Shown: piece by piece, positions 54,663 through 60,723 of the stretch | Layout of the letters: the number at the start of each line of letters is the position of its first letter | How positions within the stretch are numbered: position 1 is the stretch's first letter | Source: a virus | Strand: one strand, 5' to 3' | Virus record (IMG/VR): IMGVR_UViG_3300027743_000005 | Span: 1 to 60,723 of that record | DNA length: 60,723 bases | Program-made: the position numbers and the translations under genes | The notes under the pieces: model-generated | What the model saw: only the letters and a program-made list of their open reading frames with translations | Told to the model about the DNA's origin: nothing | Database searches by the model: none

Positions 54663-55211
54663 TCAGTCCTGCTGGTTGCGGACCGAGACGGAGAAGTCCT
54701 CGACGTAGTCCAGGCCCTCGGTCTCTTCCACGCTCCTGAGAATGCGGGCGAGGCTGGCGAAGCCATCTTCGAGATAGCCATTGCGCGCCGTCAGCGTGAT
54801 CTCCACGACGAAGGACCGGGTGTCGGTCTGCGTGCAGTGCTGGAGCCACTGGTCCGACGTCTTGGCGTTCACGCCCTCGATCCAGTCTCCGTACTCGCTG
54901 CACCAGTCACGTCGCAGCGCCTCCTCGCGGAGGTCGTCGGCGATGATGGCGAGGTCGCGCCGCAGCCGCTGCTCAGTGCCGCGGAACGCCTCGACCTGAG
55001 CGGCCATCGCATTGAAGCCGGAGCGCATCCGGCGGTAGTCGATCTGCGCCTGTCGAAGCGCCATCCCGATCTCCGAACGGGTGGCCTGATCGCCACCTGC
55101 GTTGGCGGTTTCCCCGGAGTGGTCGTTGAAGACCCAGGACAGCCACGAAGGCACCAGGTCTACGACCGTCTCCAAGACGGCACCGTCGCCGTCAGTGTCC
55201 ACTGTGGTCAT
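54663..55211 (-). CDS. Hypothetical coiled-coil protein, 182 aa
   Basis: ATG 55211 with GAGAGGAACCACATG. N-terminal acidic region, a central coiled coil (RSEIGMALRQAQIDYRRM, FRGTEQRLRRDLAIIADDLR), then WCSEYGDWIEGVN and a beta C-terminus (RSFVVEITLTARNG). No family recognised. Confidence 0.72.
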   Translation of the reverse strand: MTTVDTDGDGAVLETVVDLVPSWLSWVFNDHSGETANAGGDQATRSEIGMALRQAQIDYRRMRSGFNAMAAQVEAFRGTEQRLRRDLAIIADDLREEALRRDWCSEYGDWIEGVNAKTSDQWLQHCTQTDTRSFVVEITLTARNGYLEDGFASLARILRSVEETEGLDYVEDFSVSVRNQQD

Positions 55212-55256
55212 GTGGTTCCTCTCTCCTTGCCGAAGCTGGTGTGCCCCGGTCGCGGA

Positions 55257-55280
55257 CGGATGGGATTCGACTCCCACCCG
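55257..55280 (-). promoter_or_regulatory. Leader inverted repeat
   Basis: CGGaTGGG and CCCAcCCG arms around an 8-nt loop attcgact, 45 bases upstream of ATG 55211 and following the 407-residue gene. Relative of the leader hairpin family but with a different loop. Confidence 0.45.
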
Positions 55281-55288
55281 CCCCGTAC

Positions 55289-56512
55289 TCATCGGGTGAA
55301 GCTCGTCGCCGAGTGCATCGCTCCGATCGGGCCTTCCTCTGGCCCACGCCAATGGGCCTCGATGTAGACCAGGCGGTGCGTCTCGGGGTTCATCGAGCCG
55401 TCCGGCAGGCGCGCCGGGCCGAGGCTCTTGACGTGGACCCGACGCCAGTGCGGGCGCACCCGCACCCGATGATCGAGCGGCGTGCCCGTCCCCGTTTCGT
55501 GATGCACCGGGTCGTGCTCGCGCCGAAGCTTCAACACCGTGTAGTCGAGCAACGGCTTGCGCTTCGCCAGCCGCTCCCATTGGCGCACCGTGGCGCGCTT
55601 GGGATCGTCGCGGTGGCGGACCACGATCTCCTGCCACATCAGCCGCATGAAGGCCAGGAACCACCGCCGCTGGTAGGCCACCGACGAGGGCAACGTGCCC
55701 GGCCGGTAGCCCACCTCGTTCCGCACGGTCCAGGGCCGCCCGAAGCGCCAGGGGATCACCTCGATCGGCAGCAGTCCCTCGTCGACGGTCACCGGGTCAA
55801 GGTGATCGGTGATGCCGATTGCCTCCAGGTCGGCCATGTTGCCGTGCTCGTAGTCCCAGCCCGTCGTGTAGAAGAACAGGCTCACGCCGTCGCCCACGGT
55901 CTTGTCGGACATGCTCCCCATGCCTGGGTGGACCTGCCACCCCATCGCCCGCACCCACACGTGGAGCCGCTCATCCACCGCCCCCGTCTCCGGGTGAAGA
56001 TCGGTGACGATGAGCGGCTTCTCGAACACGGCGAACCCGCACGGTGTGAACAGGTCGGTGGGCCACAGCATCTCCGGCTCGGCCAGCTCGGCTGCCGAGG
56101 TCACCAGGTCCATCACGTCGCCGCTGACGTAGTGCGACACCGCCCCCGACAGCATCTGGTACTCGCGCTCACACAGGATTGCGCCCTGGAGGACCGACTT
56201 GTCATCGCCGCCGAACTGCTCGATGCCGATGATGGTCGATCCCTCCATCGTCTCGGCCCCGTACCGCAAGGCGAGGCCGACCGCGGGCTTGCCGGTGTCA
56301 TCGGGCAGGCCGTAGCTCGCCGAGAACTTGATCCAGCGCTGCACGTGGACGTTGGTGAAGGCCCGCTTCACATCGCGGATGCTCTCCGAGGGCGTGCCCT
56401 GGTTGACGTTGATGAGCGGGCGCCAGTAGGCCCTGGCTCGCTCGCTCTGCGACCACAGGGCCAGGTGGGCGTCAACGGCAGGGGCGAGACCGGACCACTG
56501 TCCGGCCTTCAC
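55289..56512 (-). CDS. Large conserved hypothetical protein, 407 aa
   Basis: GTG 56512 (GTGA overlap). Features: SERARAYWRPLINVNQGTPS, a beta/alpha middle domain, FYTTGWDYEHGNMADLEAIG, AYQRRWFLAFMRLMWQEIVV and a C-terminal VRPHWRRVHVKSLGPARLP with TEHRLVYIEAHWRGPEEGP-like ending. The HWRR and HRLVYIEAHW parts recur in actinophage proteins of unknown function. No ATPase, nuclease or glycosyltransferase motif is visible. The largest unassigned gene outside the virion module. Confidence 0.75.
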   Translation of the reverse strand: MKAGQWSGLAPAVDAHLALWSQSERARAYWRPLINVNQGTPSESIRDVKRAFTNVHVQRWIKFSASYGLPDDTGKPAVGLALRYGAETMEGSTIIGIEQFGGDDKSVLQGAILCEREYQMLSGAVSHYVSGDVMDLVTSAAELAEPEMLWPTDLFTPCGFAVFEKPLIVTDLHPETGAVDERLHVWVRAMGWQVHPGMGSMSDKTVGDGVSLFFYTTGWDYEHGNMADLEAIGITDHLDPVTVDEGLLPIEVIPWRFGRPWTVRNEVGYRPGTLPSSVAYQRRWFLAFMRLMWQEIVVRHRDDPKRATVRQWERLAKRKPLLDYTVLKLRREHDPVHHETGTGTPLDHRVRVRPHWRRVHVKSLGPARLPDGSMNPETHRLVYIEAHWRGPEEGPIGAMHSATSFTR

Positions 56513-56667
56513 GCGGGGTCCTCTGGATCGGGCATCCAGAAGCTGTCGTCGGCCGTGTCCACCACGTCGTCTTCGACCTCGTCTTCCTCGGCGTCGAAGT
56601 CGTAGATGCGTCGGTCGCTAGGTGCCGGGCGCTGGTGGCCCGACCGTCTGCTGCTGGCTCTGCTCAC
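56509..56667 (-). CDS. Small acidic-tailed protein, 52 aa
   Basis: GTG 56667 (GTGA). Basic Ser/Arg start (SRASSRRSGHQRP), acidic middle (DFDAEEDEVEDDVVDTADD). Probably disordered. Coupled to the 407-residue gene. Confidence 0.62.
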   Translation of the reverse strand: MSRASSRRSGHQRPAPSDRRIYDFDAEEDEVEDDVVDTADDSFWMPDPEDPA

Positions 56668-57083
56668 GAGGGCGCCCCCTCGCAACCGCACCCGATGTGG
56701 TGCTGGCCGTCCGGGTCGTCCGGGCAGGCATCGTCGTCGCCCATGCGGATCGCCTCGATGGTGACGCCCTCGCCGGGGAACAGCACGGCCAGCATCTCGT
56801 CGGCCTTCGCCTTCAGCCGGTCCACGTCGTCGGCATGGATGAGCACCATCTGCACCACGCAGCCCGGGACGCGCTCGTTCAGCCATGGCTGGGCCATGTG
56901 CGCCGAGCGGGGCACGAGGATGAGGCCCACCGTCTGGCAGTCCTCCTCGCTCAGCGCGCTCATCAGCAACGCCGAGCTCATCCTCCAGTCGGCGTCGGTG
57001 GGGTCGAGGACCATCTGCTCACCAATGCAGAACTCGCGGGCGAAGCGGATGACGTCCTCGTCGGTCAGTCTCTCGATGGTCAC
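56664..57083 (-). CDS. Hypothetical protein, 139 aa
   Basis: GTG 57083 (GTGA). TIERLTDEDVIRFAREFC, MSSALLMSALSEEDCQTVGL, ADDVDRLKAKADEMLAVLF, ending HHIGCGCEG. Alpha/beta; the final Cys cluster may bind metal. Unknown. Confidence 0.68.
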   Translation of the reverse strand: MTIERLTDEDVIRFAREFCIGEQMVLDPTDADWRMSSALLMSALSEEDCQTVGLILVPRSAHMAQPWLNERVPGCVVQMVLIHADDVDRLKAKADEMLAVLFPGEGVTIEAIRMGDDDACPDDPDGQHHIGCGCEGAPS

Positions 57084-57268
57084 GACGGCGCCTCCTCGCT
57101 CTGGTGCGGTCGGCCCCACACGTGCTGGGGCGTCGGTCGGAATGCCACCGTGGGCGGGGACTCACCGAACTGCTCGATGAGCACCTGGAATCCCGCCTCG
57201 GCTAGCTCGGGCTTGGCTGGCACGGTCGCCACCCAGACCTTGCGGTAGTTCAGCTCTTGCTCTGTCAT
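57080..57268 (-). CDS. Hypothetical protein, 62 aa
   Basis: ATG 57268 immediately after GAGAGGAACC, first gene of the run down to 55289. ELNYRKVWVATVPAKPELAE, AFRPTPQHVWGRPH. No family recognised. Confidence 0.7.
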   Translation of the reverse strand: MTEQELNYRKVWVATVPAKPELAEAGFQVLIEQFGESPPTVAFRPTPQHVWGRPHQSEEAPS

Positions 57269-57307
57269 GGTTCCTCTCCTGTCGTCCCGCCTGGTTGGCG
57301 GGGTCGT

Positions 57308-57338
57308 GGACGGCGGGGATGATGAGTCCCCGCCGTCC
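57308..57338 (-). terminator. 11-bp hairpin
   Basis: GGACGGCGGGG and CCCCGCCGTCC with loop atgatgagt; ends the transcript from the 57468 gene or forms the next leader. Confidence 0.6.
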
Positions 57339-57396
57339 GGCCCGACACGCCTTCAAAGGGAGTGGGCGGACACCCCCCGAGGCGGTCGGGCGACAA

Positions 57397-57422
57397 TGCC
57401 GCTCGCAGCTTGGCGAGCGGCA
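57397..57422 (-). terminator. 10-bp hairpin
   Basis: TGCCGCTCGC and GCGAGCGGCA with loop agcttg, about 46 bases below the stop at 57468. Confidence 0.58.
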
Positions 57423-57467
57423 GAAATGCGGTCACGCCTCGCTGGCGGATTTACAGACAGTCGTCAG

Positions 57468-57686
57468 CTAGTAGTCAGGCATGCCCTCGACGCTGCCGTC
57501 GTTGGCGTACAGCCAAGCGAAGCGGCGCCGCACGCCGAGGTCGTGAATCTCCTCGGCCAGCAGCTTGTAGAGCTCGAAGGCCGAGGCCGCCGGGTCCGCT
57601 GGCTGTTCGACGGTGAGCTTGTTGGTGAGCGTCTCCCGGTAGGCGACGTACCACCGCATCGCCGCCGCGTTCGGGTCGAAGGTCAT
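57468..57686 (-). CDS. Hypothetical protein, 72 aa
   Basis: ATG 57686 (ATGA). Helical: AAAMRWYVAYRETLTNKLTV, SAFELYKLLAEEIHDLG. No motif. Last in its operon. Confidence 0.68.
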   Translation of the reverse strand: MTFDPNAAAMRWYVAYRETLTNKLTVEQPADPAASAFELYKLLAEEIHDLGVRRRFAWLYANDGSVEGMPDY

Positions 57687-58054
57687 GGGTTGGCCTCCAA
57701 CCACGCATCCATCTGGGCCCGCAGCTGAGCGGGCGGGAACCTGTCGTCGGTGAGCAGTTCGATGACCTCCTCGCTGATGGGACCGTGGTCGTCGCGCCCG
57801 AGGAGCGCGGCGCCGTGGATGGGCGAGCCGCCGTACAGCGCCCACGCCTTGAAGTTGATGCCGAGGCCGCGGCTGATGCCGTGGTCGTCCACGAACAGCA
57901 CGTGGGAGCGTGGCTCGAAGTAGGGGTGGCGGACGGCCACCACGTCCAGCTCATCGCCAATGAGCAGGCGCGCCTCTGCGGCGGTGTCGGTGAAGATGCG
58001 CGTGACCACACCGTCGGGCAGGATCAACAGGCCGAGCACTCCGGCGTTCATCAT
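57683..58054 (-). CDS. DUF3846-like protein, 123 aa
   Basis: Two ATGs at 58054 and 58051 after GGAAGGAACCC. LGLLILPDGVVTRIF, LFVDDHGISRGLGINFKAWA and ALLGRDDHGPISEEVIELL follow the VDD-x-G-x-x-x-GL-x-x-N pattern, distantly like the DUF3846-like gene at 54.2 kb. Function unknown. Confidence 0.68.
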   Translation of the reverse strand: MMNAGVLGLLILPDGVVTRIFTDTAAEARLLIGDELDVVAVRHPYFEPRSHVLFVDDHGISRGLGINFKAWALYGGSPIHGAALLGRDDHGPISEEVIELLTDDRFPPAQLRAQMDAWLEANP

Positions 58055-58092
58055 GGGTTCCTTCCTTGCACCCCGCCCGCTGCGGGGTTCGT

Positions 58093-58123
58093 ACCCGGCC
58101 GAGGCGACGGGCCTCGACCGGGT
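58093..58123 (-). terminator. Long imperfect hairpin between operons
   Basis: ACCCGG-c-CGAGG and CCTCG-a-CCGGGT arms, overlapped at its left edge by a GGGTTCGTACCC palindrome (58085-58096). It lies just below the gene ending at 58146 and above the 58054 start. Confidence 0.6.
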
Positions 58124-58145
58124 GGCAAGGCAGCGCACCCCCCGG

Positions 58146-58346
58146 TCAGCGCTGCTTTGCGTTCCGTTCCAGCTCCGCCTCCACCAGTGCCAGGGTGGCG
58201 TCGACGACGCTGTTGATTCCGAACAGCAGGTCGCGGAACGGCCCGTTCAGGCCACCGTCCTCGCTCGCCGCCATGTGTGCCTCACTCCCGGCCAGCCGCA
58301 TGGCGTAGAGATGGTCGGTCAGCCGACCAGGGTGGTCGAGGCTCAC
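58146..58346 (-). CDS. Hypothetical protein, 66 aa
   Basis: GTG 58346 (GTGA). Helical with LTDHLYAMRLAGSEAHMAAS and DLLFGINSVVDATLALVEAE. No family recognised. Confidence 0.66.
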   Translation of the reverse strand: MSLDHPGRLTDHLYAMRLAGSEAHMAASEDGGLNGPFRDLLFGINSVVDATLALVEAELERNAKQR

Positions 58347-58774
58347 TGCTCCGTCGCCCGTCTGATCGCCTCGATGCCTTCCTCCCACAGCACCGACGTG
58401 TCGATCGGGTCGACCACCGCCCGCAGCACCAGCGCCTTGGCCACCGCCATGTCTTCGGGGCTGACCGAGCTGTCCTCCAGGACCGTCCAGTCGAGGCGGA
58501 ACCAGGCCGAGGCGTAGGTGCTGTCGAAGCGGTCGTCCTCGTCCCGGACATAGGTCGGCAGTGACCGCATGTATGTCCAGGCTTCCTCGTGGTCGCCACG
58601 GTTGCCGCCGCCGATGCGGGTGTAGACGTGGATCAGCGGCTCGTCGCCGTGCTGTTCCAACCAGTAATCGCGGAACCGGGACTCAGGCAGCGGCGGACGG
58701 AACCCGGCCAGCAACAGGAGGGCCGCTGCCGCCGGGTTCTGCCCGAAGATGACGTTATAGAGGCCCCCCGCCAT
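58343..58774 (-). CDS. Hypothetical protein, 143 aa
   Basis: ATG 58774 (TGATG). NVIFGQNPAAAALLLLAGFR, FRDYWLEQHGDEPLIHVYTR, GGGNRGDHEEAWTYMRSLP, DEDDRFDSTYASAWFRLDW. Known to me as a style of conserved phage protein often found with tail or DNA genes; function unknown. Confidence 0.72.
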   Translation of the reverse strand: MAGGLYNVIFGQNPAAAALLLLAGFRPPLPESRFRDYWLEQHGDEPLIHVYTRIGGGNRGDHEEAWTYMRSLPTYVRDEDDRFDSTYASAWFRLDWTVLEDSSVSPEDMAVAKALVLRAVVDPIDTSVLWEEGIEAIRRATEQ

Positions 58775-59232
58775 CAGAGGCCCACCGACTTGGCCTGGAG
58801 GAACTCCAGCAGCTCGTCGAGGATCGCCATGGCCTCGGTGGACTGGAACACCCCGGTCGGGGGCGGCAACCAGCACACAGATACCCGGCCGAACGCATGG
58901 GCGACGGCCTCGGGAATGGGCGTGTCGGCGGGCAGGTTGGACGGTTCGTACTCCTCGCCCCGCAGCAGCTCGGCCTCGTCCACGAAGCGGGCCAGGTCGG
59001 ACTCGCGCAGCACCGCTGCGGTCCGGGGGATCGTGAAGTGCACGTCCCCGGTCGAGTCGGCCACGAGGATGGCGTCGTCGTTCATGATCGACTCCAGCGT
59101 GGCCAGGGCTTGCAGGACGGCCAGGGCCTGGTCGTCGGTGATGGTGACGCGCCGGACCTCGTGATCGACACGCCGGTCGCGTGCCGGTCCGTACTGCCTC
59201 ATGGTGGCGATGGCGTTCGCCAGTTCCGTCAT
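58774..59232 (-). CDS. Hypothetical protein, 152 aa
   Basis: ATG 59232 (ATGA). TITDDQALAVLQALATLESI, AVLRESDLARFVDEAELLRG, GVFQSTEAMAILDELLEFLQ. Mostly helical. No family recognised. Confidence 0.7.
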   Translation of the reverse strand: MTELANAIATMRQYGPARDRRVDHEVRRVTITDDQALAVLQALATLESIMNDDAILVADSTGDVHFTIPRTAAVLRESDLARFVDEAELLRGEEYEPSNLPADTPIPEAVAHAFGRVSVCWLPPPTGVFQSTEAMAILDELLEFLQAKSVGL

Positions 59233-59510
59233 GGACTCACCAGCCCGACGCAGCGCTCGGTGAGCGTGTCCTCCCATGCTGCGCTGAACCCCCGCCCGTA
59301 GTCACGAGGGGCCTGCGGTGGGTAGACCTTGCCGAACAGGTTGGAGAGGTCCTGGTCCATCGGGTGCGGCATGGCGATGACCTCCCGGGCCACGCTGCTG
59401 TCCAAGTAGTTGGTGGCGAGCTCGAGGTCCAGCTCCACGGCCATCGCCGCTGCCTCGCCATCGGCAGCCCCTTGTAGGTACCAGTCGCTCGGTTTGGTCG
59501 CGTCTGTCAT
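59229..59510 (-). CDS. Hypothetical protein, 93 aa
   Basis: ATG 59510 with GGAAGGAACCACATG. WYLQGAADGEAAAMAVELDL, then HPMDQDLSNLFGKVYPPQAP, DYGRGFSAAWEDTL. No family recognised. Confidence 0.7.
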   Translation of the reverse strand: MTDATKPSDWYLQGAADGEAAAMAVELDLELATNYLDSSVAREVIAMPHPMDQDLSNLFGKVYPPQAPRDYGRGFSAAWEDTLTERCVGLVSP

Positions 59511-59923
59511 GTGGTTCCTTCCTCATCGGTGGGCTGGGGCACCAGCACCTTGGTCTCGATCCCGGCCTTGCGCGCTGCACGCACTGTGGCCCACGTCCCG
59601 CTGCGCCTGATCTCTTTGGCCTGGCGGGGCGTGGCGATCAGGAGGTTCGCTCCGTAGATCGTGAAGTGGTTGCGGCGCAGCGCGCCGGTGCCGGTGTGGT
59701 GGATGGTCGTGTACTGCATCGGGGGCCACGTCTTGCCGACTGGCAGCCAGACGTGGAGGTCCCGACACCCTGCGTCGTAGGCAATCTCGTGCGCCTCCGT
59801 GTCGGCGCCCGCCGCGCCGCCGTGGTGGAACTGGAACCGACCCAGCCCCAGGAGGACGGTGCCCAGCTTCGAGCGCTGGTACAGCGTCATCCCGAACTGG
59901 GTCCCAGTGAAGGCGACCCTCAA
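59507..59923 (-). CDS. SLOG/Rossmann-fold nucleotide-binding protein
   Basis: 138 residues; TTG 59923 overlaps the upstream TGA (TTGA). Motifs: VAFTGTQFGMT at the start, FHHGGAAGADTEAHEIAYDA, NHFTIYGANLLIATP and RRSGTWATVRAARKAG near the C-terminus. This is the SLOG/DprA-like fold that binds nucleotides or their derivatives and is common in phages. Ligand unknown; sensing or removal of nucleotide signals is possible. Confidence 0.78.
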   Translation of the reverse strand: MRVAFTGTQFGMTLYQRSKLGTVLLGLGRFQFHHGGAAGADTEAHEIAYDAGCRDLHVWLPVGKTWPPMQYTTIHHTGTGALRRNHFTIYGANLLIATPRQAKEIRRSGTWATVRAARKAGIETKVLVPQPTDEEGTT

Positions 59924-60477
59924 AGCACGGTGTGACCACACGACAGCTCGTAAGCCGTCGTGGGGTCAGCGGGGAAGACGGTGAACTCTCGCACCACCGC
60001 CCGCTTGGGGAGATCGTCACGACGCTGGCCGCCCCAGGTCGCCTCCCACGCATCAACGTTGTCCCAGCCGTCCTCGACGGCGCAGTTCGGACAGCCGATC
60101 ATCTCGACCTCGGGCACCGGCTTGCCGATGACCGGGAAGCCGTCGGAGCGGTGCCGCTCCGTCTCGAGCACCGTGTCCTCGGTGACGAGATCGTGCAACG
60201 CCATGACCCGGTGCTCGCGGCACACGTGGATGACGCACTTCTGTGGTCCGGGCATGCCCTCGTAGTCGCACGAGAACTCCAGCCGGTCCGACGCCTGGGT
60301 GCTGCACTCGGCATCGAACCAGCCGCCGTCCATGTCACGGATGATCTGGACGTGCTCGCATAGACGCTTGCCGTCGCGAGTGCGGACCTCCTCCGGTTCC
60401 CCGTAGCAGTAGTCGCACCCGACGCCGTCGCAGCGCTCGCACATCACCTCCATCACGACGATGTCCCTGGTTTCCAT
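59920..60477 (-). CDS. Cys-rich zinc protein, 185 aa
   Basis: ATG 60477 with GAAAGGAACCACATG. The N-terminus CERCDGVGCDYCYGEPEE is a zinc-knuckle reminiscent of the DnaJ cysteine-rich repeat, with further pairs (LCEHVQII, CVIHVCREHR, GCPNCAVEDGW) and a final CGH. At least two zinc sites likely. Function unknown; first gene of the run 60477-58146. Confidence 0.74.
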   Translation of the reverse strand: METRDIVVMEVMCERCDGVGCDYCYGEPEEVRTRDGKRLCEHVQIIRDMDGGWFDAECSTQASDRLEFSCDYEGMPGPQKCVIHVCREHRVMALHDLVTEDTVLETERHRSDGFPVIGKPVPEVEMIGCPNCAVEDGWDNVDAWEATWGGQRRDDLPKRAVVREFTVFPADPTTAYELSCGHTVL

Positions 60478-60494
60478 GTGGTTCCTTTCAGATG

Positions 60495-60518
60495 CCACCA
60501 GGTCAGGATGCCTGGTGG
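60495..60518 (-). promoter_or_regulatory. Leader inverted repeat
   Basis: CCACCAGG and CCTGGTGG arms with loop tcaggatg, between the SD of the 60477 gene and the larger hairpin at 60523-60553. Parallel to the two-repeat layout at 2003-2055. Confidence 0.55.
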
Positions 60519-60522
60519 TCGT

Positions 60523-60553
60523 GCCCGGACGGGGGTACGAGTCCCGTCCGGGC
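60523..60553 (-). terminator. 11-bp hairpin with CTCGTAC loop below the AAA+ ATPase
   Basis: GCCCGGACGGG and CCCGTCCGGGC arms with the 9-nt loop ggtacgagt, nine bases after the ATPase stop. It doubles as the leader element of the next leftward operon. Confidence 0.65.
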
Positions 60554-60561
60554 GGGGAGCA

Positions 60562-60723
60562 TCAGCTCCCGTTGCTGGCCTCGGCGGCGAGCGTGTACTG
60601 CTGCCACTCGTCGGAGTCGACGATGCCGACGCCGTCGATCGCCTTGCGGATGACCGTGCCGAGCGCCCCGGTGAGGGAGCCGTCGACCTTGTCCTCCTTG
60701 GCCTCCTCCATCAGCCGGTACTG
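60562..60723 (-). CDS. AAA+ ATPase, C-terminal piece
   Basis: Continuation of the gene at 1-1456: reading leftward from the right end through the duplicated 127 bases, the frame ends at TGA 60564-60562. The last new residues are YTLAAEASNGS. On the circular molecule the gene is 1491 bases long, which is divisible by three, confirming that the join is correct. Confidence 0.88.
   Translation of the reverse strand, partial: QYRLMEEAKEDKVDGSLTGALGTVIRKAIDGVGIVDSDEWQQYTLAAEASNGS
60597..60723. repeat. 127-bp terminal direct repeat, right copy
   Basis: Identical to bases 1-127. See left copy. Removing one copy gives a circle of 60,596 bp. Confidence 0.93.

Larger units (their letters stand above)
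57269..57467. other. Intergenic region with two strong hairpins
   Basis: A CCCGC/GCGGG repeat next to the SD of the 57268 gene, an 11-bp stem at 57308-57318 with 57328-57338, and a 10-bp stem at 57397-57406 with 57413-57422. No plausible gene and no clear promoter. Confidence 0.6.

Overview
The window is a GC-rich, gene-dense bacteriophage genome that appears complete. Its first 127 bases (1-127) are repeated exactly as its last 127 (60597-60723), as expected when an assembler emits a circular contig with one k-mer of overlap. The true molecule would then be about 60,596 bp, circular or circularly permuted. One gene (AAA+ ATPase) crosses the artificial junction and is described here in two pieces. 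Gene content is that of a long-tailed (siphovirus-like) phage of a WhiB-containing actinobacterium. Evidence for that host is a WhiB-type protein, LPXTG-type surface proteins, a sortase-like protein, Thr/Pro-rich secreted linkers, GTG starts and 4-nt GTGA/ATGA overlaps. The host genus cannot be read from the sequence. No integrase, DNA polymerase, primase or replicative helicase was recognised, so the phage probably uses the host replisome and no lysogeny module is visible.

Layout. (1) 1-7.6 kb, leftward: small conserved phage genes, WhiB, an LPXTG protein and a winged-helix-like basic protein. (2) 7.6-7.94 kb: a divergent control region with a leftward promoter and four TACGG/CCGTA palindromic sites in front of a ribbon-helix-helix gene. 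(3) 7.9-34.3 kb, rightward: the virion module. In order it holds RHH proteins, small and large terminase, C5-cytosine methyltransferase, portal, a MuF/2H-phosphoesterase/protease fusion, major capsid, major tail, connectors, tail chaperones, tape measure, baseplate-like proteins, a collagen/C1q-like fibre, further fibres and an amidase endolysin. (4) 34.35-48.7 kb, leftward: a secreted collagen-like protein, small membrane proteins (holin candidates), an Acb2-like anti-CBASS protein, many small Zn-ribbon proteins, ERF recombinase, a large secreted IPXTG protein, a secreted lytic transglycosylase and a replication initiator. That initiator gene contains a probable origin. (5) 48.9-52.1 kb, rightward: HNH nuclease, two regulators, a ParB-domain protein and a TET/JBP-family dioxygenase, started by a leaderless promoter. 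(6) 52.1-60.6 kb, leftward: a sortase-like protein and many small conserved phage genes including a SLOG-fold protein, running into the AAA+ ATPase.

Three sets of genes suggest coordinated functions. The C5-methyltransferase (11.5 kb), ParB-domain protein and TET/JBP dioxygenase (50-52 kb) could convert virion cytosine to 5-methyl and then 5-hydroxymethylcytosine, protecting DNA from restriction. The sortase-like protein (which seems to lack the catalytic cysteine) and two LPXTG/IPXTG proteins, with other exported proteins, suggest remodelling of the host surface. The Acb2-like protein would sequester cyclic-nucleotide alarm signals.

Regulation also leaves marks. Leftward operon-leading genes share a stereotyped leader: an inverted repeat with a seven-base loop reading YTCGTAC, followed by the ribosome-binding element GAAAGGAACC, resembling in concept the start-associated sequences of cluster K mycobacteriophages. 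Leftward promoters share sequence blocks with each other and, in one case, with the rightward leaderless promoter.
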